The notes: generated by a model from the letters alone, not told the origin. 64,000 nt of DNA from Zymoseptoria tritici IPO323 (GCF_000219625.1 NC_018212.1:62001-126000), one strand, 5' to 3'. Positions 10,856 to 21,852 are shown, numbered from the stretch's first letter. Numbers and translations are program-made.

Positions 10856-11569
10856 CTATGCCAGCTCAAGGTCCAGATTAGTCCCTTGCTCATCCATCCC
10901 GGCCGGACCAGCGACGTCGAACAAATCTTCCTCCGGGCCTGATGCGCATCTTGACTCCGGGATCTCAGGCTCGGGCTCGTCTAGTCCAAGGTCTGCTTCG
11001 TATTCGCTGCGCGAACGTTTGCTACTGGACGATGCATCCGAAATGATGTCTCGAGGAACAAGTCTGCGAATCATTCGCCTTAGCTCACCGTTCTGCTTCA
11101 TCATATGCAACACAAACTCTTCGATCGGACGCCGCTCTCCTTCGCGATCATACACCCTGCAGTCGTGGGTCTCCGCCTTCCTCTTGCGGCTTTCGCGCTT
11201 GGATTTCTCGAACTGCTTCGCGATGATGGGATGGAGGGGAAGACCCCAAGCCTCGCGTTTAATGGCGACCATGATCGCGGGAGGGTAGTTGAAGTATGTG
11301 CAATTGCGGAAGCTTTCCCAGTTCGGGCCTTTGGAACCGAGCCTGGCGGGTGCAGGGTCACGGTTCCATTCAGCAATCGTCTCCGCATCAGGGGAAGAAG
11401 CTAAGTCTGCGGATACACCTGCGGACAGAGGGTCGATGTCGAGGCTCCTCGCGCGCATGCGACCTTGAGCCATGGTCGGCTGAGTCTGGTCGTGCAGGTG
11501 GTGGTTGTTATCTTTGGCTGGCGTCTTGTCGGCTGCAATCCCGGTCGACGGCATGATCGCTTCTGCCAT
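10856..11569 (-). CDS. Unknown protein, probably truncated by a nonsense mutation
   Basis: The reading frame from the ATG at 11569 (MAEAIMPSTG) gives 237 residues; the frame is open upstream to an ATG at 11782. It has basic clusters (KSKRESRKRKAE, SSSSKRSRSE) suggestive of nuclear location, and no domain I know. It ends GTNLDLELA then TAG. Past that stop the same frame continues for 30 codons to 10763 and resembles the coiled-coil tail of the neighbour at 9594-10229 (an ELKLNIQ-like segment where the neighbour has ELKLAIQ). The neighbour has glutamine where this gene has TAG, so CAG to TAG is the simplest history. The gene may therefore be functional but shortened, or a young pseudogene. Confidence 0.55.
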   Translation of the reverse strand: MAEAIMPSTGIAADKTPAKDNNHHLHDQTQPTMAQGRMRARSLDIDPLSAGVSADLASSPDAETIAEWNRDPAPARLGSKGPNWESFRNCTYFNYPPAIMVAIKREAWGLPLHPIIAKQFEKSKRESRKRKAETHDCRVYDREGERRPIEEFVLHMMKQNGELRRMIRRLVPRDIISDASSSSKRSRSEYEADLGLDEPEPEIPESRCASGPEEDLFDVAGPAGMDEQGTNLDLELA

Positions 11570-12070
11570 CTTTGGTCTTGACGCAGGAATGTTGTTTATC
11601 CTGATGGAGTTGCGAGTTCGCATCTGGAGTTGGTAAACCTGCAACGGGACCGCCCGTGTTTGCTTCGGATGCAAGTGAATGCGCGGACCGAAGAATTTTC
11701 GACTCGCCCAGGTTAGGCTGGAAGCTCGAAGAATCCACTCCGCCATGCTGGACTCAAAGGCAGCTGGCTCGCATGTCTTCATCGACGTTGGGAGTCACCC
11801 AGTCATTAGCGAGCGCTATTGCGGATAGTGTGACCAGAGACGTCTACCGGCCTAGCCAGTGGCTCGGTGCCAACGAAAGCACACGAGATGATTTGGAAGG
11901 GGCCGGACTCGACAAGAGCGCACGGTGCAGTTAGGTAACAGAGAACTTTTGAAGCAACGAGTATAGAAACACCACGCCTAGTATGAGGCTTATATTGGCC
12001 CACGATTCGCATGGTATTGCCTGGCGAGCTGACGTGAAGTCTTTTTCTCTTCTTCTTGCATTACTCCTCG

Positions 12071-13174
12071 TCACATAAGTCCTCTCAAGAACAGCTCCCT
12101 TACCTGCTCGACTCCTCCCCAACCAACAGAAATTGCCAGCATCAAAACGATCCTCGCTTTCTGCGGATTGAAGAATCCACTACCCACCACACTCGCCCCT
12201 TCGTCTCCGTCCGGTACAAAACCATCCGCACTCCGATGACTCGCCACTACGGGCACGCCCGTAGCATTGAACAACTCTTCCGCGAGCACAGTCGCCTTTG
12301 CCGGCATACCTCCCGCTCCAACCCCGGCATACACGATACCCGTCGCTCCAGAATCTCTCGCTGCGGAGAATAGAAGGCCATCCATGTCTTGATGTGCGTA
12401 TAAGATGTCAACCTTCGGCAAATCCATCTTGCCAGAGATGTTGAAGTACAGTTTCCCAGTGGGCATGGTGGGAGCAAAGTAAAAGTATGGCACTTGATTG
12501 ATGAAGAACCCCAACTGACCCACTTCCGTGGACTTGAACGTATCAAGCGAGTTGGCATTCATCTTGGTGGTGTACCAAGCTGAGCCGATGCGGTCGTTGA
12601 GCACGATCATAACTCCACGGTTGGCGGCTTTGGGAGATGAAGCAAGCGTCACCGCTTGGAAGAGGTTCAATGGACCGTCGGCGCTGAGTGCTGTGGCGGG
12701 ACGCATCGCTCCGACCAGGATGACCGGCTTGGTACTGTTCAGCACGAGGTCGAGGAAGAAGGCTGTCTCTTCCAGCGTATCGGTACCGTGGGTGACCACA
12801 ACTCCGGCGATCTCAGGTTTCAGAAGCTCGGCGGAGATGGAGCTGTAGAGGCTGAGCAGAATGGTGGAGTTGATGTCTCCGGATCCGACGTTGGAGATCT
12901 GCATGCCATTGATGTTGGAGATGTTGAGGAGTTCTGGGACAGCGTCGACGAGTTGCTGCACGCCGAGGCCGATACTGTAGCCGACAGTCTGAGTATTTGT
13001 TGTGCCTTGGCTGGCGATTGTACCGCCAGTAGCGAAGATCGTGACATTGGGAAGACTAGCGTTGACAGGTGTGGACAGATCGTACGTGTCGTCTCGTCGG
13101 AGAAGAGGAGAGGAGTTGGGGAGAGCGCAGGTCAACGTCGCCAGCGCGAGAGATAAAAAGAAGCGGCCCGCCAT
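12071..13174 (-). CDS. Secreted type II L-asparaginase
   Basis: A single exon of 367 residues begins with a signal peptide (MAGRFFLSLALATLTCA) and a likely KEX2-type site (LLRR) before the mature enzyme. Catalytic blocks are complete: ATGGTIAS with the nucleophilic threonine near residue 52, VVTHGTDTLEE with the Thr-Asp pair near 131-132, GAMRPATALSADGPLN, and a lysine in the TTKMNANS stretch that corresponds to the active-site lysine of bacterial type II enzymes. The end FFNPQKARIVLMLA is typical. Several N-x-S/T sites suggest glycosylation. The enzyme hydrolyses asparagine to aspartate and ammonia outside the cell, a nitrogen-scavenging role. Nothing looks damaged. Confidence 0.93.
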   Translation of the reverse strand: MAGRFFLSLALATLTCALPNSSPLLRRDDTYDLSTPVNASLPNVTIFATGGTIASQGTTNTQTVGYSIGLGVQQLVDAVPELLNISNINGMQISNVGSGDINSTILLSLYSSISAELLKPEIAGVVVTHGTDTLEETAFFLDLVLNSTKPVILVGAMRPATALSADGPLNLFQAVTLASSPKAANRGVMIVLNDRIGSAWYTTKMNANSLDTFKSTEVGQLGFFINQVPYFYFAPTMPTGKLYFNISGKMDLPKVDILYAHQDMDGLLFSAARDSGATGIVYAGVGAGGMPAKATVLAEELFNATGVPVVASHRSADGFVPDGDEGASVVGSGFFNPQKARIVLMLAISVGWGGVEQVRELFLRGLM

Positions 13175-13499
13175 TTTGTCGATAATCCAAATGTCGGTCG
13201 AGCCATTGCGGTAGAAGTTGACTCGCCTTTATACATCCTGGCCGGCACTTGCAGTGAGAGAGCATTGGCCGTTTTTGCGATAAGACTTGACCTTAGCAGT
13301 CAGGCGGCCGGCCGGGTCGAGACCACAGTCCTTCTTGCAAGGACTCCGCACTCGTGCAACTGCATGTTGTGAGATTACTTTGGCTGAAGTCGTGCGTGTG
13401 GTTGCGCGGCGATAACAGCGATAGGCGGACCAGGAAGTTGGCCGCCGCAACTTTGCACAGGCCTTGGCCGGGATGAGATGTCCAGCAAGGTGTCCCGCT
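13175..13499. other. Intergenic region
   Basis: It separates the asparaginase start from the 3' end of the DUF6604 pseudogene. No supported gene or repeat was seen. Confidence 0.4.
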
Positions 13500-16006
13500 T
13501 CAAGCATTTTCCCACAACAAATCCTCAATCTCGATCGCACCTGCGCATCTCTCAAAAGCTTCCCAAGTCATCTTCACCCCTTCCGACTTGTTGTCATCCC
13601 ACCTACGCGAGCTCTCCACGTTGCAATCGATGACCTGCAACAGGATCAACACAAATGACGAGCCAACACTGGCATTTGCGGGCGTGGACTCGAAGTGCTT
13701 TTGGAAAGGTTCCATGTCCGCAGGCATTTCCCGCTGATAGCGTTCTGCAACATCGGTCAAGATTGAGACCATGAGCTCATAGACCTTGAACCAGTTCACC
13801 GTGGCTATTGGGAATGATCCTTCGAACTCTGAGGTCGCCGCTTCCTTCACTCGCTCGAGTGTGGCCGCAAATGGAGCATCGCGCAATTCTCGATCGATGG
13901 CGAGAGTCTGTTTTGCGGTCAGACTCTTGATGCGATTGTTCGTAAAGAGCTTGGCCCATAATGCAGGTCCGGCGTGGAAGGCAGGCTTCGACGCTCGAAG
14001 ATTGTGGAACAGACAGAACTCAGCAGGCTTGATTCTGTCGTTATCGGCCTGTCCGTATTTGACCGATTGCGGCATACTGATCTGGTACTGGCTTTTTCGA
14101 GCGTCTCCGCTATTTGAAGCAAAGTCCGTCTTCGTCTCCAGCTTGCCACCCATAAATCGTTTCAGGCTTCGTGTGAACTTCCTGGTCGGTCGATCGCCTA
14201 GGAACACCTGCTCCTTGAAGAAGTCACAAAGCTGTTCCAGAAGGTGTATAGGGGTGCTGAGTTTAGGTGCGATCTGCCGGAGTGTGTTATAAGTATGAAG
14301 CACAGGCCGAGTATATCCTCGCTTCTGCACACGATGAAGCCCAGGTCCAGGGCAGAGTGGAGGGTCTCGCCCATCTGGGCACCCGCCGTCCATGGAAGTT
14401 GATGGTAGAGACTGGTGCCGGCGCTCTTGATGTACACTCCAAGCTCAGCTTGCTTCCGCTCCAAGGCGCGAACGGTTCTTGGCTGCATGTTACTGAATTG
14501 ACCTGCTGCGAGCTCGCCTTCGATCAGCCGATTCAAGTTATCTTGGACTTCTTCCGCAAGACGAACTGCGGTATCGTGGAGATTGGTGTCATTCTGCACA
14601 TCGTTGATATGGAAGAAACTCCTGCCGGTCTCCAACAGAAGCATCATGCCGAAGATCGTTTCTGTGTCGGCCGTCCATCGTGGTCCCTCCCATGGTTCAT
14701 CCATTCTGGCGGTATGGTATCTCGTGTTTTCTCTTCTCAAGAAGAACATCACTTCAGCCTGCATGGGGTTCAACACTGACTATGCGGCTCTATCACCAAA
14801 CGCAACTGGGTTTGCCTCCAGAAAGACCATCGTCGCAACAAGCGAGTCAATGATGGCCGAGTCTCGATGCATAAGTTCCTTCATAGCTTCTGGGGTATCG
14901 TCATATTCATCCGGCTCAAGGAAGTCTTTCGCACCGTCCATCAAGACCCCTGCTGCTTCTTCGTTCCGCGTCAAGAAAAAGTCGAACGGTGATGCCGCGC
15001 AAAGCTCGCGGTAGTTGCTCCGCTCCAGTTGTTTGGGGAACTTCCATCGGCGCAAGGGCAAGATTGGCTTAGACAAGGCGAGGCCGGTCGTGAACTCCTT
15101 GTACTGCAAGTCGATGCCAGCACGGTCTGAGTCTTGCTTGGAAAAAGTTTCTCCGAATGCACTTTGCATGGCGCCCCTTCCGGTCACGTAATCCACAAGT
15201 TTCTCGTGGTCCATGCCGTGTACGTTCTGGTGCTCTTCGCATAACCTTTTGATCCCGGAGTACCCGACATGCGTGAGCCACGCTGCCAAAGGCACGGACA
15301 TCTCGCCTTTTGCGACCTTTCGCCAATATCCAGAAACGGTGTCGACCATGAGGTCCATCTCCATGACATAGCCGTACCATTGAAAAGCTTGGTCGAGATG
15401 ATCGTCTGCAATGCGGGAGCGTGGCTTTGAGGTTTTCGTCGCCCAGGAATCGAGGAGTTCCTGTAGCTCCGTCTCGCTCAATGTGCTTTCCTTATCTGTC
15501 GGAATTCCGTCGAGCGGCCCGAACGTATTAGCAGATTGACTGCTGTGGTGACTGGGAGAGACAGGAGCCACAACCCCATCCTCCGCGGACGGCGGAAACA
15601 AATTCTCGAATGCCTGCTGCAGAGTCTCGGTGAAATGCTCGTGTTTACAGGTATCCTCACTGTCTTCGATCTCTCTCGTCCGGTACCAGGCAGTCATCCG
15701 TCGCCTATCGAATAACGCTGTTTTGAACTCCCACTTGATGTACCGCGGCCGAGTTGCCTTGCTGTTGACGATGCAGTTGGCACAGGACAGAATCTCGTCC
15801 ACGGTCATTATTTTCTCCCCATTTGTCGCCCCATCGCCTTGAGTTCTGGGCTTCCCTCGGCGCTTCTTGCTTTGCTGAATAGCAGGCTTCTTTTTGATGG
15901 AGCTCGTGAAACACAGCCAGTCGATGATGTCTGCGGTGGAATGCTTGTAAAGCCTCCTAGCATTGAGCATGCTCTCGGGCATAGACGTGTCTGGGGTTTC
16001 TGCCAT
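13500..16006 (-). pseudogene. DUF6604-family gene, broken by one stop and one frameshift
   Basis: The frame from about 16006 (MAETPDTSMPESMLN) begins with a YKHSTADIIDWLCF motif and a basic linker, then a segment with VDEILSCANCIV and IKWEFKTALFDRRRMTAWY. This is the N-terminal pattern I know as DUF6604, found in large unknown proteins of Dothideomycetes. The frame runs to an in-frame TAG at 14780-14782 (after DRAA) and resumes immediately in the same frame (SVLNPMQAEVMFFLRR). Near 14306 it must shift by one base: the upstream part reads SEDILG and the homologous continuation PVLHTYNTLRQIAP is in another frame. It then runs to 13500 (IEIEDLLWENA). About 835 codons in total. No introns are needed. 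The stop is compatible with CAG to TAG. A sequencing error at either site cannot be excluded. Confidence 0.75.
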
Positions 16007-16060
16007 GATTGTAAACAGGAAATCTGGATCATCGAAGATCGGGAACGTCGAAGCGGCCAA

Positions 16061-16881
16061 AAGGCTTTTAGCCAGTCGTGACAGTTGCGATATCGAAGTG
16101 AATGCGGCCGGCTGAGCTTTGCATCCCTTGCGTCAAACCCCCCGAAAGCCAAGCTGGTTGCGGAGAGCCAGAAACGGCTTGTCAGGAATGCCGTCAGTAC
16201 TGCTGAAATTACCGCCATTTGACCGACCACTTGGTGTCCTTTAACGGTGCGATGGAGCCAACATTTTGTTCAACAGCATCACCTTCAGTCCACGGAAAGG
16301 TAACTTCTCATCTGAAGCACTCCTCTGCGGCTCCGATGATTTCAACCAGACTTGTGCTGATTCCCTCAGCTCTTCCCACTCATATGCAATGTCCAGAAGT
16401 CACTCTTACTCCAAGACCGACCGTTGGAGTTGCAAAGGGATGCGCGGTCGCTGCGGGCCCGACTCATCTAGCCGTCACTGCTGCGGCCAAATGCATGCGA
16501 TCGCCATCTGTCTCGTTTCCGGTCGATGTATGCGATCGCTGATCACGACCGTGTGGTCCAGATCGGCTTTCGTCGTTCAGATAACTCATCGTTGCGACAA
16601 GCCAGTCGACTGTTTGTAGCCAAGCTGGGCGTGTTGTACCAGAATCCATCAGCATATTCCTTGCAAAGAGGCCCGTATCCGAGTAATGCTTGATGCCTGT
16701 ACTCCGCGACCACACGAGGATTCCCTGCACGTTACGTGATCCCAAGGCTTGCTGAGCAGGTACATGAGGCCCTCTGTCCACTTCCTCGAACCCGGCTTCC
16801 CTCTCCTCTGCTTCTCCAAAGGTAAGAGGCAAAACCGGAGCGCGAAGAACACATCATCATTGCCAAACGACGACGACAACC
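16061..16881. other. Intergenic region between the DUF6604 relic and a small secreted-protein gene
   Basis: Open frames here are short and overlapping, with no domain or signal peptide. It presumably holds both 5' regions. Confidence 0.4.
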
Positions 16882-17297
16882 ATGCAGTTCCCTTGCCACC
16901 TTTCCGCCTTGATCCTCTCCATGATGGCTTCGAAGGTCGTCGCCGACGGCGTATGTCCACCTCGCCTCGCCTTCCCTCACACCCATCCACATACCTATAC
17001 TAACGACAACGACACACAGAAATGCCACGCTCCTGAAAGTGACCCCCGCAATCCCGGAACCTGCGACTTTGGCTACTTCGGAACGTTTCATGTCACATTA
17101 CCTTGTGCTCCGGTGGGTCCAGCGGCATGGTATTTTGATAGATCGCAGAGACGGGTGCAGGAGCAGTTTCGCTAATGCTTCTCTCTGTCAAGGACGAGCC
17201 GTGCATTTGGCAACAAGGTCAATGTACTGTGGATCCGAGGAATAACAAGAAGGCTGTCTGTATTCCTCCTCCTCCGGATGATCCTCCGCGGGAGTGA
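16882..17297 (+). CDS. Small cysteine-rich secreted protein (88 residues)
   Basis: Exons 16882-16950, 17020-17112 and 17193-17297, each a whole number of codons. Donors are GTATGT and GTGGGT; the second intron has a GCTAAT branch. The first exon is exactly the signal peptide (MQFPCHLSALILSMMASKVVADG). The mature part of about 65 residues has six cysteines (KCHA, TCDF, PCAP, PCIW, QCTV, VCIP), implying three disulphides, and a proline-rich tail (PPPPDDPPRE). Size, cysteine content and exon layout are those of fungal apoplastic effectors or antimicrobial-type peptides; which one is not determinable here. It is too short to stand out as one open frame because each exon is under 110 bp. Confidence 0.75.
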
Positions 17298-17620
17298 CGG
17301 TGTAGGGCGGGTGCTGGTGGGTATGGGAGGTGGAAGAGAGGAAATGACGCTCTGTGCTGCTCAGCGAAGGAGGGTATCGGTGCGAAGCTGGTAAGGATGG
17401 AGGCGGAGGCCGCGTTTCTCGGACTCGTTGCTGTTGGCATGTGGACTCGCGAGACCGGCAACCTGCGCAACGGGGTCAGCTTTATCTTGCAGAATGACTT
17501 CGACAGCTGTGCCCAACGCATAGTCCATGAATCCCGGTCTCGCGATGCGAAGTTCGCTCTCCTTGTGTCTGCGAGGCTCGGGTCGCTCTCCCACTCTCCG
17601 TGTGATGATGGGAGGCTTCA

Positions 17621-17680
17621 GCTTCTTTCACAGCTTCCTTCACAGCTTCCTTCACAGCTTCTTTCACAGCTTCTTCCACA
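17621..17680. repeat. 12-bp tandem repeat, five units
   Basis: GCTTCTTTCACA-type units repeat five times with C/T variation. On the minus strand they would encode repeated Val-Lys-Glu-Ala. The surrounding minus-strand frame has no ATG and no recognisable domain, so the repeat is listed without a gene. Confidence 0.8.
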
Positions 17681-17975
17681 ACCCCAACGCTCGGTATGAT
17701 GGTATAGTTGAGTCGCGCTCCCGTGCAAAGCTGCCGGATCACCAGGGCCAGGCTGATTGATTGAAGTCGTGACCGAAGAACGGCTGCTGCTAAGGTTTCT
17801 CGTTTATGTCTGTCTGTTTTCTGTTCTGTCGATTTCAGCTTGCGCTAGTTATACACGCAGTCTCATATCCCATGCGCCGATGCTGCTCCGCGCTTTTTGG
17901 TTTTTACACCTCTGCTGTTGCGCCATTCCACGCGACCAATGTCCACTTGTTCCTTTTCAATACATGTATCTCCGC

Positions 17976-18451
17976 TCATTTGCCCTTGTCGTTGCCGTAC
18001 ATCGAATTTTGCCAAACCTTGCCAGCGGGCGAGTTGTCCTGCTTCTGGTCGGAGTGGTTTTCCTTGAAGTGTTTGGTATCGACGCCTTTCGGGTTCGTTT
18101 GGTTGGAGGTGACGTTATCGGGGTTCCCTTCTCCTTTCAGTGTCATTAGCTGCAGTGGTCATGTGTGAGAGTAATTGAGCCGTCCAAAGAGCAGCGCTTG
18201 TTTGCTTACGCACCCCGTGGTGTTGCGGCTCCGGGGAGGTGAGTCTTGCTGCCACCTCCGGCAGAGTATCGGTCGGCGATGTTTTGCGATCCAAATGTCT
18301 CGATCCTGGCATTTCCATGAGCTCGCGCCTGAAGCGTTTGCCATGAGGGATGGACTTACGGCTTGCCTCCAGTCAACTTGGGCACGATGTAGGCAATGGC
18401 AGCGACAGAGCCGGCGCCAATCGCAAAGTTGCGGGGAGTGAAAAAACTCAT
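17976..18451 (-). CDS. Small conserved-looking membrane protein (113 residues)
   Basis: Exons 18451-18360, 18305-18214 and 18133-17976; the phases 2, 1 and 0 match exactly. The N-terminus MSFFTPRNFAIGAGSVAAIA with YIVPKL forms one short membrane-spanning or amphipathic segment, as in small mitochondrial membrane proteins. It is followed by PIETFGSQNIADRYSAGGG and a hydrophilic tail ending KVWQNSMYGNDKGK. The IE.FGS.NI..RYSAGGG pattern is one I associate with a small fungal protein of unknown role, but I cannot name it. Splice consensus (GTAAGT donor, CTAATG branch before the last acceptor) supports a real gene. It is divergent from the ADE8 gene, with 422 bp between starts. Confidence 0.7.
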
Positions 18452-18873
18452 GTTGATGGCGTGGTGTGATCCTGGAAGATGGAGTTGCGCGAGGCGTAAC
18501 AGGATGATCGTGGTGGGTCGTTTTGATGAAAGTTGGATGGTTTCTCGAATTTGGTACCTGAGGTCGATTCGGGGTTTCTTCCTTTGATGCAAGAGAGAAA
18601 GTCTCGGCCGCATGAAAGACCGCGAAAGCGAAAGATCAGCGTCATCGATCGCTCATAGGCATTTCGCTTACAGCGGCACTAAATCATGCTCAAAGTCTAT
18701 TTCACGCGGGGCAGAAGCCGGTGGTTGCCGACATTCGGACGGTCAACGAAAAACAGTCGCGCTAGTTTCGTGTAAGTGAATGTTCTTGAACAGGGCAGTT
18801 TCACTCCATTGATCGCTACCGTGCATCGTCGACATCGCCCTCTCCGACCGGGCTGTTGAGACGCGACAGCAAC

Positions 18874-19533
18874 ATGGCCCCTCCAACCAGGATCACGGTA
18901 CTCATCTCCGGCTCTGGCACGAATCTCCAAGCTCTCATCGACGCCTCGAAAACATCCTCGCTGTCGAATACCACCTTTGTTCGTGTCATATCCGACCGCA
19001 AATCTGCCTACGGCCTGATTCGTGCCTCCAATGCCAACATCCCAACAAGCTACCACTCAATCCTGCCATACAAGAAGTCGCATCCCGATACCTCTTCCAA
19101 CCCGACGTTCAATGCAGCTCGCGAAGCATACGATGCAGATCTCGCAAAGCTTGTGCTCGCCGATGAGCCACAATTAGTCGTTTGCGCTGGCTTCATGCGG
19201 ATCCTAACTCCCTCTTTCCTTAACCCACTCGCAATGGCAAATGTGCCGATCATCAATCTTCACCCATCGCTGCACGGCGACTTGATCGGAGCGGGATGCA
19301 TTGAACGAGCATGGGAGGAGTTCCAACAAGGCAGGCGAAAGAAGACGGGAATCATGATACACTATGTCATCGCGGAAGTCGATATGGGAGAACCTATCCT
19401 GCAGAAAGAGGTCGACATCGAGGGCTGTACTTCGCTCGTAGACCTGCAGGCGAGGATTCATGAGGCGGAGCATGTGCTCATCGTTGATGGCGCAAGCACT
19501 GTTGTCGAGAAGATCAGGACGACGAGGGACTGA
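18874..19533 (+). CDS. ADE8: Phosphoribosylglycinamide formyltransferase (purine synthesis)
   Basis: Single exon of 219 residues. The start at 18874 (MAPPTRITVLISGSGTNLQA) is chosen because the family begins just before the V-L-x-SGxGTNLQAL nucleotide-binding loop; an upstream in-frame ATG adds only six residues. The formyl-transfer site is complete: Asn128 and His130 in IINLHPSLHG, and Asp170 in AEVDMGEPIL, matching Asn106/His108/Asp144 of the bacterial enzyme. The ERAWEEFQQGR..KTG insert is typical of fungal Ade8. It transfers formyl from 10-formyl-THF to GAR, the third step of de novo IMP synthesis, in the cytosol. It is a standalone enzyme, as usual in fungi. Confidence 0.94.
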   Translation: MAPPTRITVLISGSGTNLQALIDASKTSSLSNTTFVRVISDRKSAYGLIRASNANIPTSYHSILPYKKSHPDTSSNPTFNAAREAYDADLAKLVLADEPQLVVCAGFMRILTPSFLNPLAMANVPIINLHPSLHGDLIGAGCIERAWEEFQQGRRKKTGIMIHYVIAEVDMGEPILQKEVDIEGCTSLVDLQARIHEAEHVLIVDGASTVVEKIRTTRD

Positions 19534-20882
19534 AAGATAGTACTGTCACGCCAAATCCCTAGACGTCAAGGTTGGAAAGATTGGACCGCCTCGAAGCATG
19601 GTGTACTGGTGCCACACCGCTGCCTCTATGCCGCAACACTTGGCGACACTTGGCTAACGCCCTGCGAAGCCTCACGATTCGATCTATGTCAAGTACGCTG
19701 TGCTTCAGTCATGCGGCCTCGGATTTTCGCACTCGCAGATGCTATCGCGAGTCGAAGAAGTGGACAAGGTCTGCATTCAAAGTACGGCGGTTCTTGCTAT
19801 GCGCCAAGCGGCGCCAGACAGGATGAAGAGGCACATCATCGTGTGGGGATGAACGCCATCAGGATATCCTGGCTCTGCATGTGATATAGGCCGCGGAGTA
19901 TTGTGTCTGTACCTATCAAACAGTGCTCCAGGGCAAGCAGAGCAGGAGAAGTCGACAGAGCAGGACAAGTCATTGCTTCGTTCCAAAATGAATCGTCATT
20001 TTTCCACCAACATCCATACTCCCGGATATCTTGTCGCTGCTTATCGAGGATTCACTCCATCAAAGGGACAGTGCAGACGGAAGCCAGCGGGGAGCAACAG
20101 GGATTCCCCGTAGTCCGAGCTGGGATCACCGCGAGAGTCTTCGACCTGGCCGAGCTTCCCCAGTCTAGTTTCGCATTCCACCATTGAGGTCATGACAACG
20201 AGCCATATTGCCAAGAGTCCAAGACTTCTTCGAAACAGCATCACGCAATCGCATCGCACTGCCTTCATGAAGTGTCGGAGCCACGGCGAATGGTGGACTT
20301 GTATCACCCCACGGGGGATCCGGGAATTGAGCAGAGTGCAGTATAAATAAGCTCTCTACCCCAGCAACTCCGACTCGGCGCATCATCGCGGTTGCTCGCC
20401 TTATTGTTGTCACACTCTTGGCAGACTGTTTCGTAGGTCGGTGAGATGATGCGGCATACCATGCCACGACGCTGGTCTATGACCACTTACTTGACCTTAT
20501 CGCAAGTCGTGGAGGGACGACGTGGGATGCCGACATGATGATGTGATCCAACGGATCTTGAGCCAAGGCGATTCTTCCGCAGATTTACCCGCCAGGATCT
20601 CCGCTGCATAACACCGAGTACCTTGCTGGTGTCACGGACTCACGTATTTACCGGCTGACTGGCATGGCGATGATGCCACCTTGAAGGGCGCCGGAAAGGT
20701 ACATAAGGCAGGTCAGATGCCGACCTCTACAAAAATTATTTTCTTTGCATTGCCAGTTCCACACCTGAGACAACGACCCGCGAACAGTCAGAACAAAGAA
20801 AGATATTCAAACCTGGCGATCGATCACCACCACCATAACACACTACTGTACTCATCACCCACTCCCAACACCAAGCACAACA
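19534..20882. other. Long intergenic region with no supported gene
   Basis: Frames of 60-100 codons exist on both strands, but none has a signal peptide, domain or coherent splice model. The last 150 bp are rich in CACC and AACAC and look like the promoter and 5' leader of the gene at 20883. Confidence 0.45.
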
Positions 20883-21314
20883 ATGGCCTCCAAACTCTGG
20901 CAACCCATCGACCCAACCAAAGCCGCACCCGTCCCAATCCGCCGCAAGAATACCATCCCAGGCACATGGCTCACCCTCACACCCTCGACCACCTCTTCCA
21001 CCAACATCACCAACGCCGAAGCCGTGTCGCCCACCCTCGACCCCCAATCAGCTTCCTCATCGTTCCTCACCAACGACAACTCCACCGCCAGCGACGGCTC
21101 CTCGCGACACTCTTCTTTCACCTCAGCCGGGAACGAGCTGACAAGTCCGTTGAAGAGTGATGTCGAGGTCTCTCCGCGGCACTCTTCGTTTGGCTCGACG
21201 GGGAATGAGATGCGGCTTCCGATGAAGAGTAATGTCCAGGCTGGAGTGCATGGAGATGCGGCGGAGAGGAGGGAGGCGAACGTTGCGCTGGGGAGGAAGG
21301 CTGTGGAGGGCTAG
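20883..21314 (+). CDS. Unknown Ser/Thr-rich protein with an internal duplication
   Basis: Single exon of 143 residues starting MASKLWQPIDPTKAAPVPIR. After a Ser/Thr-rich low-complexity region it carries two copies of a roughly 25-residue unit: SSRHSSFTSAGNELTSPLKS, then SPRHSSFGSTGNEMRLPMKS. Repeated RHSSF sites resemble basophilic kinase targets (R-x-S), so it may be phosphorylated; that is inference. No domain, signal peptide or membrane segment is seen. The ATG has a good context (CACAACAATGGCC). Confidence 0.55.
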   Translation: MASKLWQPIDPTKAAPVPIRRKNTIPGTWLTLTPSTTSSTNITNAEAVSPTLDPQSASSSFLTNDNSTASDGSSRHSSFTSAGNELTSPLKSDVEVSPRHSSFGSTGNEMRLPMKSNVQAGVHGDAAERREANVALGRKAVEG

Positions 21315-21487
21315 GCTGTGAACGACATTGGGTGTGTGATGATAGGATGAGATGGTCTTCGTGAATGTTTGCTGGAGGAAACGCGAGTGTTGAGACAACG
21401 GGCAAAGACGCATGGATTTCAACGAGGCAATAGCGGGACAGCGAGGCGTACATTTTTATTAGTCGTATGGATATGGAATTGTCGGAG

Positions 21488-21852
21488 TCATCCCATCAGC
21501 TCCAGTTGCAACTGTTTCATCTCCACCTCCTCTTCCTTTCGCCGTGCTTCCTCATCCCTTCCCAGTCCCTCGAGACCGTGCACTAGCAAGCTCAATGCTC
21601 CGATCTCCTGGAGCATGAATTCCTTGCTCGGTATTCTGAGCATCGCAGAAGTTGTGAGCCTGGTATTGAAATTCCGATTCAACTGGAATACACTCACGCA
21701 TTCCGGTCCCTCCCTTCAAGCTCAGCGACGAGGTTCCGGAGCAAAAGAACGGCATCTTCGAACATGCGCTCGCCGATCAGCGCTACGCATTGGCTGTATT
21801 GTTCTCGTTCGTCGGCTTCGGGTGGTGTTCGTGGTGCGTCTGTAATGTCCAT
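21488..21852 (-). CDS. Small unknown helical protein (about 100 residues)
   Basis: Exons 21852-21698 and 21635-21488 joined by a 62-nt GTGAGT..CAG intron; a 38-nt intron ending at about 21660 also keeps the frame and would add eight residues. The protein (MDITDAPRTPPEADEREQYS...) is mostly amphipathic helix: one pair around ALIGERMFEDAVLLLRNLV and one around LQEIGALSLLVHGLEGLG, ending in an acidic coiled segment (RRKEEEVEMKQLQLELMG). The helix pairing resembles a single TPR-like hairpin, but I cannot assign a family. Coding-like codon periodicity and consistent splice phase support it. Confidence 0.55.

Noticed and set aside
17361..17742. Minus-strand frames with repeated Val-Lys-Glu-Ala
   Set aside because: The repeat-containing frame lacks an ATG and the downstream frame needs an unsupported junction; only the DNA repeat is listed.
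20041..20467. Minus-strand frames of 60-100 codons in the 19.5-20.9 kb gap
   Set aside because: There is a hydrophobic patch but no coherent start, splice or family; it is likely chance.
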